Positions 47,071 to 56,124 of a DNA stretch of 64,000 bases are shown in pieces (within the stretch, counting starts at the first letter, position 1; each line of letters begins with the position of its first letter). The DNA comes from CAWANP01 sp963783445. Its GTDB lineage: Bacteria; Chloroflexota; Anaerolineae; JAAYZQ01. The stretch spans positions 372,001-436,000 of the forward strand of contig CAWANP010000009.1 of the NCBI GenBank assembly GCA_963783445.1, read 5' to 3'. Below the pieces are notes generated by a model. It saw only the letters and a program-made list of their open reading frames with translations. It was not told the DNA's origin and did not search any database. A program made the translations under genes and the position numbers.

Positions 47071-47089
47071 GGAGCTGGAGGGGGGTTCG

Positions 47090-47815
47090 CTAGCTCCCTA
47101 GATCGACCAGGCCACGGCGCAGGGCGGTGACGACAGCGTGGGTCCGGTCGTTGGCCTGAAGCTTGGCGATGATGGTACTGACGTAATTTTTGACGGTACC
47201 CTCGGTCAGGTGCAGGCGGGCGCCGATCTCTTTGTTGGAAAGGCCCTCCACCAGAAGGTGCAGCACCTCTTCCTCGCGGGGGGTGAGGGCTTCGATGACA
47301 CCATCCATTGCAGCCCCAGCCAACGGCTCCTGGGCCGGACGGCTCTCGGGCTGGGAGGCCGCTGGCTGAGAAGCCGCTGGCTGAGAAGCCAGGCGCTGAA
47401 ACTCGCCCAATACCTTGCGCGCCACACCAGGATCGATCTGGGATTCGCCCCGCGTCACGCCCCGGATGGCCTCGACCAGCGTCTCGCCGCTGGTATCTTT
47501 GAGAAGATAACCCGCGGCTCCGGCCTTGATCCCCTCAAAGACCAGGTCATCGGTGTCGTAGGTGGTGAGGATGATCACGTGGGTGCCGGGCAGCTCGGCG
47601 CAGATCTGGCGCGTGGCCGGGATACCGCCCAGACGGGGCATCTTGACATCCATGAGTACCACGTCGGGCCGGAGTTCGCGGGCCAGGGCGATACCTTCGT
47701 GCCCATCGCCGGCCTGGCCTGCCACCTCGATCCCCTCTGCGTATCTAAGGATCGTGGCCAACCCCTGGCGCACGATCTGCTGGTCATCTACGAGTAGAAC
47801 ACGGATGGTACTCAT
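47090..47815 (-). CDS. NarL/FixJ-family response regulator
   Basis: 241 residues. Receiver domain: VLLVDDQQIVRQGL, phospho-acceptor in VLMDVKMP, Thr in ILTTYD and Lys in LLKDTSGE. LuxR-type helix-turn-helix: LTPREEEVLHLLVEGLSNKEIGARLHLTEGTVKNYV. The linker has a tandem ASQPAASQPAASQPE repeat encoded by 15-base units (about 47348-47395). Its ATG overlaps the stop of the acyltransferase gene (ATGA), so the two are translationally coupled. No histidine kinase is adjacent, so the partner is unknown. Confidence 0.93.
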   Translation of the reverse strand: MSTIRVLLVDDQQIVRQGLATILRYAEGIEVAGQAGDGHEGIALARELRPDVVLMDVKMPRLGGIPATRQICAELPGTHVIILTTYDTDDLVFEGIKAGAAGYLLKDTSGETLVEAIRGVTRGESQIDPGVARKVLGEFQRLASQPAASQPAASQPESRPAQEPLAGAAMDGVIEALTPREEEVLHLLVEGLSNKEIGARLHLTEGTVKNYVSTIIAKLQANDRTHAVVTALRRGLVDLGS

Positions 47816-48591
47816 GCTTCCATCAGTCCTCTGCCAGCCACCGTATCAATTGAGATCGTGGTAGGGATAGACGGCGGCTTCTTGCGCCGCTGCCCTGATG
47901 GCGGGATCCGACGAGTAGACGCCGCGCCGTTCGGGGGGAGCAGCGAGGCAATCCGCTCCATGATCTCGTCGCCGATCTCCTCCAGGCGCTGGCGGCGTTC
48001 AGGGCCGCGGTCCGGAGCGAGCAGGGGACCAAAAGGCTTGCCGATGCGTACAGTGACCCGGGCGCGGTGCCCCTGTCGCAGGCGCGGAAAGAGGCCGACC
48101 AGCCCGTCGAGACCCAGGGGCAGGATCTGGGCGCGCGTGCGGGCGGCCAGGTAGGCCGTCCCGGGCCGGGCAGGGCGCAGCACGGGAGCCCAGGAGCCTC
48201 CTTCGGGAAAGATGCCCAGAATCCCATTCTGGGCCAGTGTCGCCATCGAGGCGCGTATGGCCCGCCGTGAGGCTGCTCCCCGGCGGACGGTGTACACGTC
48301 CCAGACCTTGGGCAGCCAGGTGGTGACTGGCGGTGCGTCGATGAGGTGAAAACCGGCCAGGAATTCCATGGGCCAGGGCAGCGTACTGATGATGGCCACG
48401 GGGTCGGCAAAATGAAAGTGGTTGGCCACCACAATCAGGGGACCGGACCTGGGCAGGTTCTCCCGGCCCTGGACGTTAAAGTCGCTGAGTACAGAAAAGG
48501 CAAAGCGAGAGAGCTTGCGCAGGAGGTAGCGGACCGGGCGGCGGCGCGGGTAGGGAAAGGGTGATCGATTCTTAGAAGGTTTCTGGTCCAC
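47812..48591 (-). CDS. PlsC-type 1-acylglycerol-3-phosphate acyltransferase
   Basis: 259 residues from GTG 48591. The HX4D motif is seen in ANHFHFADPVAI, and GIFPEGGSWAP carries the phosphate-binding FPEG block. The family transfers acyl chains to lysophosphatidic acid in phospholipid synthesis at the inner membrane face. The promoter at 48598-48626 places the start of the mRNA at the GTG, so the transcript is probably leaderless; a longer reading from 48618 would start inside the promoter. Basic and Ser/Pro-rich residues dominate the last ~30 positions. It is followed directly by the response regulator. Confidence 0.87.
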   Translation of the reverse strand: MDQKPSKNRSPFPYPRRRPVRYLLRKLSRFAFSVLSDFNVQGRENLPRSGPLIVVANHFHFADPVAIISTLPWPMEFLAGFHLIDAPPVTTWLPKVWDVYTVRRGAASRRAIRASMATLAQNGILGIFPEGGSWAPVLRPARPGTAYLAARTRAQILPLGLDGLVGLFPRLRQGHRARVTVRIGKPFGPLLAPDRGPERRQRLEEIGDEIMERIASLLPPNGAASTRRIPPSGQRRKKPPSIPTTISIDTVAGRGLMEA

Positions 48592-48597
48592 CACTAT

Positions 48598-48626
48598 AGT
48601 ATAACCGTGAATGCGCAAAGTGCCAA
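48598..48626 (-). promoter_or_regulatory. Promoter giving a leaderless plsC-like mRNA
   Basis: On the - strand TTGGCA (48621-48626), 17 bases, TATACT (48598-48603); expected start about 48591, at the GTG codon. Confidence 0.65.
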
Positions 48627-48740
48627 GCTAGGTGGGACTCGGATCGAGTCACGGGTTTGCCAGGGTGACGACTCTTTGCTATGATCTGGTGTAGGTGATG
48701 GATGTGTCTCGACAGTCTGGCTGGTCCTCATGGAGGAGAA

Positions 48741-49191
48741 GTGAATACAAAGGAGCTGATACAGGCAATCTCGGTCAAAGATGTTGATGTTGACAGATTC
48801 GTACAACTGGCCATTGAGGATGAGCGAGCTGACCCAAGCTGACCGGGGAAACCGGTTTTCAGAGATATATGATGACTGTTTTGAGCACATCAACGATGAA
48901 AAGCTCACGACGGGCCAATGTTGTGTTCAAAACAGTATCAAGATCACCAGGAGCAAGCCTCAGTTGAAGGAGCAGATCGCTAGCCTGCTGCTGGATCTGG
49001 ATAATCGGTGTACCTATCCCCAAAGACAGAAAGAGTTGCTAAGGTATGATGTTCTAGAGGTACTTGACGACGTGTATGAAGGTGTCAGTGATAGGCAGAG
49101 CATAGATGAGTTTGTTCGGGCGTGCACCAGAAGTGTCAGTCCAAAGACGAGGCGCAAAGCTAAAGAACTTGTCAGCAAGTATGATCTATAA
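48741..49191 (+). CDS. HEAT-repeat-like small protein, one frame break
   Basis: About 149 residues joined. GTG 48741 after TGGAGGAGAA reads NTKELIQAISVKDVDVDRFV, then LAIEDERADP and stops at 48845. A second frame continues FSEIYDDCFEHINDEKL, VQNSIKITRSKPQLKEQIAS and LLLDLDNRC, a helical pattern like HEAT repeats, to the stop at 49191. The change lies near 48825-48845. No function can be given. Base composition is clearly more AT-rich than the flanks, and so is the next gene, which hints at acquisition from elsewhere. Confidence 0.6.
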
Positions 49192-49231
49192 ATAGGTCCG
49201 CCAGGAGAATCTCAGAAAGGATCGGAAGAGA

Positions 49232-49960
49232 ATGTCGAACAAGGAGAATGCCAACACGGTACCAGAAGCGTCACCATCAACCTCGAATCGGGTTGGATTC
49301 TTTTCGGCTATTTTCACAACCATAATCACGATCGTGACCTTTGGTCTCGCGATGACCGCGATACCAATTTCTGGAGCGAATTGCCCTGGTGGCTGTGTGG
49401 CGTATCCATATCTGGATACCGCTTCGCAATATCCCAAGGATTTTCTGTGGATGTTTCCAGCCATGCTGCTGGTCCTGGCCTATGTGACGTTCATGGTGTC
49501 TATCCACTATTACGCTGATGGGCAAAAGAGGATATTCAGTCAAATCGGGTTGTCATTTGCGCTGATCGCGGCGGCAATCTTGCTGAGTGACTACTACCTT
49601 CAGCTATCTGTAGTGCCGGTGAGCCTGAGGAATGGGGAGACTGAAGGTCTGGCCATGCTCATTCAGTACAACCCACACGGGATATTCCTCGTGTTGGAAG
49701 AACTGGGATACCTGATGATGGCCCTTTCGTTCCTGTTCATGGCCGCCGCGCTTTCTAACAAGAGCCGTTTGGAATCCGCGATTCGGTGGGTTTTTGCGAT
49801 CGGGTCTGTTCTCGTCATGATCTCTCTGCCCATTATCTCGATCAGCCATGGACTGGAGAGATTGGATCGGTTTGAAGTGGTCGCTATTTCGATCGATTGG
49901 CTCATCTTGATCATCAACGGGGTCCTCCTAAGTGTTGTATTTCGGAGGCAGAGTGCCTAG
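49232..49960 (+). CDS. Multi-pass membrane protein of unknown function
   Basis: 242 residues, not recognised. ATG 49232 with a GGAAGAGA site. Six membrane helices: AIFTTIITIVTFGLAMTAI, MFPAMLLVLAYVTFMVSI, QIGLSFALIAAAILLSDYYL, ELGYLMMALSFLFMAAAL, WVFAIGSVLVMISLPIISI and IDWLILIINGVLLSVVF. A CPGGC pair lies in the first external loop. The layout resembles small uncharacterised DUF-type membrane proteins. It lies in the same AT-richer patch as the HEAT-like gene, 41 bases downstream of it. Confidence 0.7.
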   Translation: MSNKENANTVPEASPSTSNRVGFFSAIFTTIITIVTFGLAMTAIPISGANCPGGCVAYPYLDTASQYPKDFLWMFPAMLLVLAYVTFMVSIHYYADGQKRIFSQIGLSFALIAAAILLSDYYLQLSVVPVSLRNGETEGLAMLIQYNPHGIFLVLEELGYLMMALSFLFMAAALSNKSRLESAIRWVFAIGSVLVMISLPIISISHGLERLDRFEVVAISIDWLILIINGVLLSVVFRRQSA

Positions 49961-50115
49961 AAGGCAAAGTGCCGTGCACCTGTACTCTTGGACGGCCCAG
50001 CCAACCTGACCGGGCTTTTTTGGCAATGCGGCGAAGACGTGTTAAGATGCCGGCCGAGAGAGAGGAGACGGCCATCCCGCTGCTGTGACCAAAGGGTGTG
50101 CTCTCAGAATCTACC

Positions 50116-51561
50116 ATGTCAAGGACTCGGACACGTACCAAGAGGACCCGAATGCTATGGATTGCCGGTGCGCTAGTCCTGGTGATGGTGATAGGCGTCT
50201 TTGCGGGCCTGAGGTTGTTGCTCCCGGGCGACAACGACTACCGCAAACTGGGTTGGTCAGAAGCCTTTGAACAGATGCACGGAAGGCTATTGCTAGCGTA
50301 CCCCTTCACCGAGTGGAAGGCCATCGATTGGGACGCTCTCTATGCCCAAACCGCACCACGCATTGCTGAAGCGGAGTCCAGTGGTGACCTGGAAGCCTAC
50401 TATATGGCCCTGCGGGAATACACCTATGCGATTCCCGACGGGCATGTCAGCCTGGCCGGTGAGGATTTTGGCCTGCGCAAAAGAGCCATTGGCGGCGGCT
50501 ATGGCCTGGCCATCACCGGCCTGGATGATGGGCGCGTGATCGCGCATGTCGTGCTCGACGACGGCCCTGCTGCCCAGGCAGGGATGCTGTGGGGCGCAGA
50601 GATCCTGACCTGGAACGGCCGGCCCATCGCCGAGGCCGTGTCCCAGACGTCGACGCTCTGGGCAAAAACACCCCAGTCGACGCGCGAGGGCCGCCGGCTG
50701 GAACAGCTTCGCTACCTGGTGCGCGATCCGGTGGGCACAGAGGTCGCCATCACCTTTCAAAATGCCGGTGAAACCGCGCCGCAAAGGGCCAACCTCGTGG
50801 CCCAGGATGATCAGTTGGAGGCGCTGAAACGCACATTGCCACCAGAGCGGGAGCCTCTGGACGCGATCCTCCGCCCGCCTGTTCAGGCGGAGATCCTGCC
50901 CAGTGGCTATGGCTATGTCTCGATCAGTGGCTTTATGCCCACCCTGGGCGGCCTGCGCCCGGCCAGAATCATGGATCGCGCCATCGAGTCGTTTGTGGCC
51001 CAAGATGTGCCCGGCATCATCATCGATGTGCGCGGCAACCGGGGCGGGCTGGATGCCCTGGTCCCCCAGTTGGCTGGACATTTCTATGATGTGCCGGGTT
51101 TCTACGAATCCATCGCCTACTATGATGCTGCCAGCGGCCAATTCCAGATCAACCCCGACGACACGCTGACCATCGAACCCCGGCAACCTTACTACAGCGG
51201 CCCGGTTATGGTGCTGGTGGACAAGGATACGGCGAGCACGGCCGAAGGACTGCCGCTGACCATCCAACGCCTGCCGCAAGGGCAGGTGGTTGGGGTCCAC
51301 GGGAGCAACGGCTCCTTTGCGATGGGGACCCCGGGACAGGACCTGTATCGCCTGCCAGAGGGGCTCGCGTTCAGCTTTTTGGCCGGCCGCTCGCTGGACG
51401 CGAACCAGGCCATTCAAGTTGATGGCAATGCGGAAGGTGTGGGCGGTGTCACGCCCGATCTACGCGTGCCTGTTACGGAAGAGACGGTGTACGCTATGTT
51501 CGTGGAAAAAAGGGATGTGGTCCTCGAGACTGCGATCGACGCGCTGGACGAGATGGATTAG
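50116..51561 (+). CDS. S41-family peptidase with PDZ domain, membrane-anchored
   Basis: 481 residues from ATG 50116 (GTG 50098 is possible). One N-terminal helix (MLWIAGALVLVMVIGVFAGL) anchors an outside domain: an N-terminal helical part with REYTYAIPDGHVSLAGE, a PDZ domain (about 130-215, GYGLAITGLDDGRVIAHVV, GAEILTWNGRPI) and a peptidase core with GYVSISGFMPTLG, PGIIIDVRGNRGG and the Ser region VDKDTASTAEGLPL. These are hallmarks of C-terminal processing/tricorn-like proteases. The Ser is in TASTAE, close to the usual xSxxE. The substrate is unknown. Confidence 0.87.
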   Translation: MSRTRTRTKRTRMLWIAGALVLVMVIGVFAGLRLLLPGDNDYRKLGWSEAFEQMHGRLLLAYPFTEWKAIDWDALYAQTAPRIAEAESSGDLEAYYMALREYTYAIPDGHVSLAGEDFGLRKRAIGGGYGLAITGLDDGRVIAHVVLDDGPAAQAGMLWGAEILTWNGRPIAEAVSQTSTLWAKTPQSTREGRRLEQLRYLVRDPVGTEVAITFQNAGETAPQRANLVAQDDQLEALKRTLPPEREPLDAILRPPVQAEILPSGYGYVSISGFMPTLGGLRPARIMDRAIESFVAQDVPGIIIDVRGNRGGLDALVPQLAGHFYDVPGFYESIAYYDAASGQFQINPDDTLTIEPRQPYYSGPVMVLVDKDTASTAEGLPLTIQRLPQGQVVGVHGSNGSFAMGTPGQDLYRLPEGLAFSFLAGRSLDANQAIQVDGNAEGVGGVTPDLRVPVTEETVYAMFVEKRDVVLETAIDALDEMD

Positions 51562-51755
51562 AATGAGGGCAGCGCCGGTAACGTCGGAGTTGACCATCAT
51601 TGAACGTACCGACAACCCACTGACGGTGACCTCGTTGGCCGGTCAACCGCGGGCCTGCGGCCTGGCCGAGGGCCAGTATGAGGCGTGTCTATAATAACGT
51701 GGGGCGCACGAATCAAAACACTGTGTGGAACAAAAACCAGAAAATGGAGGCGGAA

Positions 51756-52232
51756 ATGCACCAACTTAGGAAAGCAGGAGAAGTGCTGGAAACGATCAAG
51801 AGCGAAGGAGTAACCTATCACCTAAAGGTTGCGGCCTGGGAAACAGGCGGGGTGTATGAAGTGTGGGAAATGGTCTTGGACAAGGGGTTAGAGGTCCCCT
51901 ATCATGAACATCACGCCGCTTGTGAAACGTTCTACATAACGAGAGGATCAGTAGAAATCACGCTAGCGGGGAGCAAATTCGTGGCAAAAGCTGGAGATAC
52001 GGTCCATGTGCCGCCCTACATGCCGCACGGGATGGTAATGCTGGAAGACACAACCTGGATGGCGTATTTCAACAACTACAGGTTCTACAATGTTATGCAA
52101 GAGCGGACTATGTTGAAAGAGCACAATCCTGCAGTGTTGGAGGATGAAGAGTTTTCACAGCATTTCGGGGAAAGGCATGATAGCCATAGAGTAAAGGCGC
52201 CGGTGGAAGTACTGCAGGAAACAGAGGCATAG
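51756..52232 (+). CDS. Cupin-domain protein
   Basis: 158 residues from ATG 51756, preceded by GGAGGCGGAA. A single cupin barrel: motif 1 YHEHHAACETFYITRGSVEI (two His and Glu as metal ligands) and motif 2 VHVPPYMPHGMVML. The last ~45 residues are helical. Catalytic possibilities include isomerase, dioxygenase or sugar binding and cannot be separated. It ends 11 bases before the dioxygenase gene, so both are likely in one transcript. AT content is slightly higher than in neighbours. Confidence 0.82.
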   Translation: MHQLRKAGEVLETIKSEGVTYHLKVAAWETGGVYEVWEMVLDKGLEVPYHEHHAACETFYITRGSVEITLAGSKFVAKAGDTVHVPPYMPHGMVMLEDTTWMAYFNNYRFYNVMQERTMLKEHNPAVLEDEEFSQHFGERHDSHRVKAPVEVLQETEA

Positions 52233-52242
52233 GGACTCTCTG

Positions 52243-53055
52243 ATGGAGCAAAGCCGTACGGTTAGAAGAGCCCAGGCAGTCTATTTCTCCCACGGTGGTG
52301 GTCCCTTGCCCATCCTGGGAGATGCCAGTCACCAAGAAATGGTGGAATTCATGACCCGGCTGCCAGCGCAACTAGCCAGGCCGGAGGCCATCGTCGTCAT
52401 CAGCGCGCACTGGGAGGAAGGCACGGCCACCCTTTTGGGCGCACCCAATCCGCCCATGTTTTACGACTACTATGGCTTTCCCCAGGAAGCTTATGACATT
52501 GCCTACCCGGCGCCCGGACATCCCGCCCTGGCCGAGCGGATTGCCGGTCTGCTGGAGAAAAGCGACATCCCAGCACGCATCGATACCCGACGAGGCTTTG
52601 ATCACGGCTCATTCATTCCGCTCAAACTGATGTACCCACGAGCGGATATCCCCGCCATTCAGCTCTCGCTGTTGCGCGGGCTGGACCCGGCGGCGCACAT
52701 CGCTCTGGGCAAGGCCCTGCGTTCATTGCTGAGTGAGAACCTGCTGGTCATCGGCTCGGGCTTCTCATTTCACAACCTGGATGCGTTTTTCGGACAGGAC
52801 CTGGGTGCGCCCGACCCGGCGAATGACGCCTTTCAGGACTGGCTCATCGAGACGTGCGCCGGGCCGCTGTCGCCCGGGGAGTGCGAAGGACGGTTGATCG
52901 AATGGGAGCGAGCGCCCTCCGCCCGTTACTGCCACCCCCGCGAGGAGCATCTGCTGCCCCTGCATGTGTGCTTCGGGTTGGCTGGCGGGCCGGCCGAAGT
53001 AGTCTTTGATGACCAGATCCTGGGCAAGCGCGGCGTGGCGTTTCTGTGGAGGTGA
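52243..53055 (+). CDS. LigB/DODA-family extradiol aromatic dioxygenase
   Basis: 270 residues of the class III extradiol family, 4,5-DOPA-dioxygenase (YgiD) branch. Ligands for the metal ion are visible: YFSHGGGPLPIL, VVISAHWEEG and HPREEHLLPLHVC, plus GFDHGSFIPLKLMYP. Members open catechol rings of DOPA or related phenolics. The cupin gene directly upstream is a plausible partner, but the aromatic substrate is unknown. Confidence 0.9.
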   Translation: MEQSRTVRRAQAVYFSHGGGPLPILGDASHQEMVEFMTRLPAQLARPEAIVVISAHWEEGTATLLGAPNPPMFYDYYGFPQEAYDIAYPAPGHPALAERIAGLLEKSDIPARIDTRRGFDHGSFIPLKLMYPRADIPAIQLSLLRGLDPAAHIALGKALRSLLSENLLVIGSGFSFHNLDAFFGQDLGAPDPANDAFQDWLIETCAGPLSPGECEGRLIEWERAPSARYCHPREEHLLPLHVCFGLAGGPAEVVFDDQILGKRGVAFLWR

Positions 53056-53091
53056 GTCTATCGCCTCCGAAACGATAAAGGCTGGCTGGTA

Positions 53092-54001
53092 TTAGGCTAC
53101 ACTCCCTGCCAGGGCAATGGCGCCTAGCACCCCGGCGCGTCCTCCCAAGACCGGCGGCACGATATAGTCGTCGATGCCGTCCAGGATCTCGGGCGCTTGC
53201 ACGTAGCCATTGAGCAATTCCTGAACCTCGGCCCGGATGAGTGGGAAGAGGTGCCGCTCCTGCATCACCCCGCCGCCCAGGATGATGCGCTGCGGCGAGA
53301 GGGTGCAGATCAGGTTCACCAGGCCCAGGGCCAGGTAATGGGCTTCCAGGGGCCAGGCCGGGTGGTCGGCGGGCAGGGTCTCCCCCCGTTGCCCCCACCT
53401 GGCCGCCAGCGCCGGGCCGGTGGCCAATCCCTCCAGGCAATCGCCGTGGAAAGGACAGACCCCCTCGAAAGGATCCACGTCCCGGTCATGGGGCAGGCGG
53501 ATGTGTCCCATCTCGGGGTGCACTAGGCCGTGCATGAGCTTGCCGCCCACCATCCCTCCGCCGCCGATGCCGGTGCCGATGGTCAGGTAGATGAACGTGT
53601 CCAGTCCTTGGGCTGCGCCCCAGCGGTGCTCCCCCAGGGCCGCGCCGTTGACGTCGGTGTCAAAGCCCACCGGCAGATCCAGCGCCCGGCCTACTGCCCC
53701 GGCCAGATCGGTATTCGTCCAGCCCGGTTTGGGCGTGGAGGTGATGTGGCCGTAGGTGGGCGAGGCCGGGTTGAGATCGACCGGCCCAAAGGACGCAATC
53801 CCGATGGCTACCAGCCCTTCGGCTCCGTAGCACAGGCTTGGCCTGGAAGGGCGCCAGGAAATCAATAGCGCGGCCGATAGTCTCCTGGGGAGTTGTAGTG
53901 GGGAACTGGATGTCGGCCCGGATGTCATCCGGACTCGTACCCACAGCGCAGACGAACTTGGTGCCGCCCGCTTCGATCCCGCCGTAGAGTGATGGGGTCA
54001 T
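53092..54001 (-). CDS. ROK-family sugar kinase (fructokinase-like), one frame break
   Basis: About 303 residues joined. ATG 54001 begins MTPSLYGGIEAGGTKFVCAV (phosphate loop). The frame changes near 53825-53850 and resumes with GLVAIGIASFGPVDLN, GFDTDVNGAALGE, IYLTIGTGIGGG and the zinc cluster HPEMGHIRLPHDRD, GVCPFHGDCLEGLASG-like (GLATGPALAARWG). The EAGGTKF N-terminus and the CPFHGDC cluster are typical of ROK fructokinases. It is the last gene of the HAD-methyltransferase-NUDIX operon. Confidence 0.85.
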
Positions 54002-54035
54002 GGGGAAAGACCAGCCTTTCAGGCCCGCTTGGTGG

Positions 54036-54485
54036 CTACATGCCCTGGGCCGGGTCGTAGTCGCAGACGCCGTCGTCGCGATGGGCCAGGTAGAATTCGA
54101 TGGCCTGGCGCGTGGTGAAGGTTAGCGGCAGATCCAGGGCGGCTTCGGGATCGAGCCACAGGCCGCCGGTCAGTTCCTCTTCGTCAAGCTGGAGCTCGCC
54201 CGTCCAGCGGTCCACGACAAAGTCGAGGTAGATCAGGTGGTGGCTGCCATCCTTGTAGAGGGGTGGGCGGATGCGCTCGCCGACTCGCAGCAGCCGGTAG
54301 CGGGTGGGGGTCAGGCTGGTCTCTTCGCGCAGCTCGCGGACCAGGGCTTGGGCGATCGTCTCGCCGTACTCGACGTGGCCACCGGGGATGGCATAGTGGC
54401 CGGCGATCTTGCTAAAGAGGGCGACGAACACATGACCCTTGGGGTTCACCAAGAGGGCGCCGACGACCAGTTCAGGCTGGCGCAT
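54036..54485 (-). CDS. NUDIX hydrolase
   Basis: 149 residues from ATG 54485; a GTG at 54494 overlapping the upstream stop is possible. The Nudix box GGHVEYGETIAQALVRELRE followed by ET is complete (Gx5Ex7REUxEE). ELVVGALLVNPKGHVFV precedes it. Substrates of such short proteins include oxidised nucleotides, ADP-ribose and dinucleotide polyphosphates. It follows the methyltransferase stop by 5 bases. Confidence 0.9.
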   Translation of the reverse strand: MRQPELVVGALLVNPKGHVFVALFSKIAGHYAIPGGHVEYGETIAQALVRELREETSLTPTRYRLLRVGERIRPPLYKDGSHHLIYLDFVVDRWTGELQLDEEELTGGLWLDPEAALDLPLTFTTRQAIEFYLAHRDDGVCDYDPAQGM

Positions 54486-54490
54486 GGTGC

Positions 54491-55176
54491 TCACTCCACC
54501 CGCCGGTAATAGACCGCCACCTTGTAGCCAAACTCGATCTTGTCCTGCTCCAGGATATGGTCTTGGGCCCTTTCACCCCACAGGAACTCGAGCACGGCCA
54601 GTGCCTCGTCGACGGTACCAAAGCGCCAGACAGTATCCACGACCTGGCAGGCAAAGCCCTGGTCCTGGAACCAGGGGGCCATGTCTCGCACTCGGACTCC
54701 TGCGGCAGCCAGAACTCTGACAGCTCGTCACGGCCATAGTTCTGTACGACGACGATGTCGCCGCCGGGGCGGACGACGCGTTCTACCTCGCGCAGCCCGG
54801 CCTCGCTGCCCGGCCCGAAAAAGTAGGCCCAGGTGGCATAGGCCACGTCCACCGTGCCGTCCTCCAGGGGGATCGATTCGGCGCTGCCGGGCACGACCGT
54901 CACGTTGGTCTCGACGGCAGATTTGATGCGACCCCGGAGGATGGGCAGCGCCCTGGGATCGGGCTCCAGGGCGTAGACGTGGCCAGCCAGCCGGGCATAG
55001 ACGATGGTCCGGTCGCCTACGCCGGCCCCAATATCCAGCAGTTTCCGGCCTTCCAGGGGCGCGGCCGCCTGCATGGCCGCCGGGACCCGCTCCTCCGGAT
55101 CGATGGCCTGGGTCATCAGTTCAAATAGCTCGAGCTGTTCCGGTCCCCAGAAGGGAATGACCTCTTGTTCGTCCAT
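54491..55176 (-). CDS. Class I SAM methyltransferase, one frame break
   Basis: About 228 residues joined. ATG 55176 shares a base with the stop of the HAD gene (TGATG). SAM motif LLDIGAGVGDRTIVYARLAG, acidic strand YALEPDP, then GTVDVAYATWAYFF and VVRPGGDIVVVQNYGRDEL. Near 54675-54690 the frame changes from SEFWLPQESEC to DMAPWFQDQGFACQVVDTVW, which runs to VAVYYRRVE and the stop at 54491. The substrate is unknown; ubiquinone-type methyltransferases are the nearest look-alikes. Confidence 0.82.
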
Positions 55177-55880
55177 CAGGGTAACCGCGCCAACAGATCG
55201 TCGATGCGATCCAGGACCAGGCAGTCGGCCTCTGGGAAGAGGCGCTCGGGGTCGAGCAACACGGGCGTCAGGCCCGCGCGCTGGGCGCCTACCACGTCGG
55301 CCCAGTAGTTGTCGCCGACATAGAATGCCTCATCCGCCCGGCTGCCGAGCCGCTTCAGAGCCACGTCAAAGATACCAGGCTCCGGCTTGCGGATCCCGAC
55401 CTCGCCCGAGGCCAGGATCAGGTCGAAATAAGGCCACAAGTTTACCTTGTCCAGTACCTTGTGAAAGCCTTCCACGCTGTCGCGGTTGGTGATCAATCCC
55501 AGCCGGTAGCCCTGATTGCGGAGTTCGGTCAGGGTCTGGCAGCCGGCCTCCGGGCAGTAGTAGGTGAAAGACAGGTCGGCGGCGCGATCCATCATGGCAG
55601 CGGCGTGCCTGTCCAGCTCGCCATCGACGCCCACGGCTGCCAGCAGGTGCCGGTAAAAGTGGCTCCAGAACTGTTCGGGGGAGAAGCTTCTGAGCCGGAT
55701 CGCAATCTCTGGATCGACGAAATACTGGTGACGCATCCGTCGGCCTTGATGCTCAGCCTTGGGAGTCAGAGGATGGCCGATCTCGTTGCAGTAGGCCCTG
55801 ACGACGCCAAAGCTGTCGGGCTCGTGAAAGACCAGCGTGCCGTCGAAATCGAACAGGGCGGTGCGGATAGAGTTGTTCAC
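55176..55880 (-). CDS. HAD-superfamily hydrolase (phosphatase type)
   Basis: 234 residues from GTG 55880, which follows AAAGGACGATCC. The four HAD motifs are in order: ALFDFDGTLVF, LGLITNRD, SGEVGIRKPEPGIF and YVGDNYWADVVGAQRAG. A helical cap lies between motifs 1 and 2, as in phosphoglycolate or pyrophosphate phosphatases. It starts the operon of four - strand genes with overlapping or closely spaced ends. Confidence 0.9.
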   Translation of the reverse strand: MNNSIRTALFDFDGTLVFHEPDSFGVVRAYCNEIGHPLTPKAEHQGRRMRHQYFVDPEIAIRLRSFSPEQFWSHFYRHLLAAVGVDGELDRHAAAMMDRAADLSFTYYCPEAGCQTLTELRNQGYRLGLITNRDSVEGFHKVLDKVNLWPYFDLILASGEVGIRKPEPGIFDVALKRLGSRADEAFYVGDNYWADVVGAQRAGLTPVLLDPERLFPEADCLVLDRIDDLLARLP

Positions 55881-56063
55881 GGATCGTCCTTTCAAACGTC
55901 CTCGCGGGCAAATGGGTTGTATTCTAGCACTGACGGTTGGGCGTGTCAAAATAGGATGACCTGACAAAGCCTCGTATTCGCTTCGTGCCGGACGAGTCCG
56001 GAATACGGTGAGGAGCGGACTGTGGTCGCGCGAGCGAGGGGAGAGGGTTGCGCGCGAGTAGGG

Positions 56064-56100
56064 CAAAAAACGGCCCAGCGACCTTGTTGGCCGCTGGGCC
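56064..56100 (-). terminator. Rho-independent terminator of the sulfatase/lyase operon
   Basis: On the - strand GGCCCAGCG...CGCTGGGCC (56072-56100) is followed by GTTTTTTG (A tract on + at 56065-56070), 25 bases after the lyase stop. Confidence 0.88.
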
Positions 56101-56124
56101 AGTTACAGCTGGCCGATCCTTAGC

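Larger units (their letters stand above)
46685..47089. other. Gene-less repeat-rich region
   Basis: No credible gene. It contains a lone AACCTGCGGGAGG end (from 46839), the CATGCGGGAATGACA inverted repeat (46912-47004) and the GTGGACTGTGGTCCAC palindrome (47051-47070), side by side. Confidence 0.6.
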
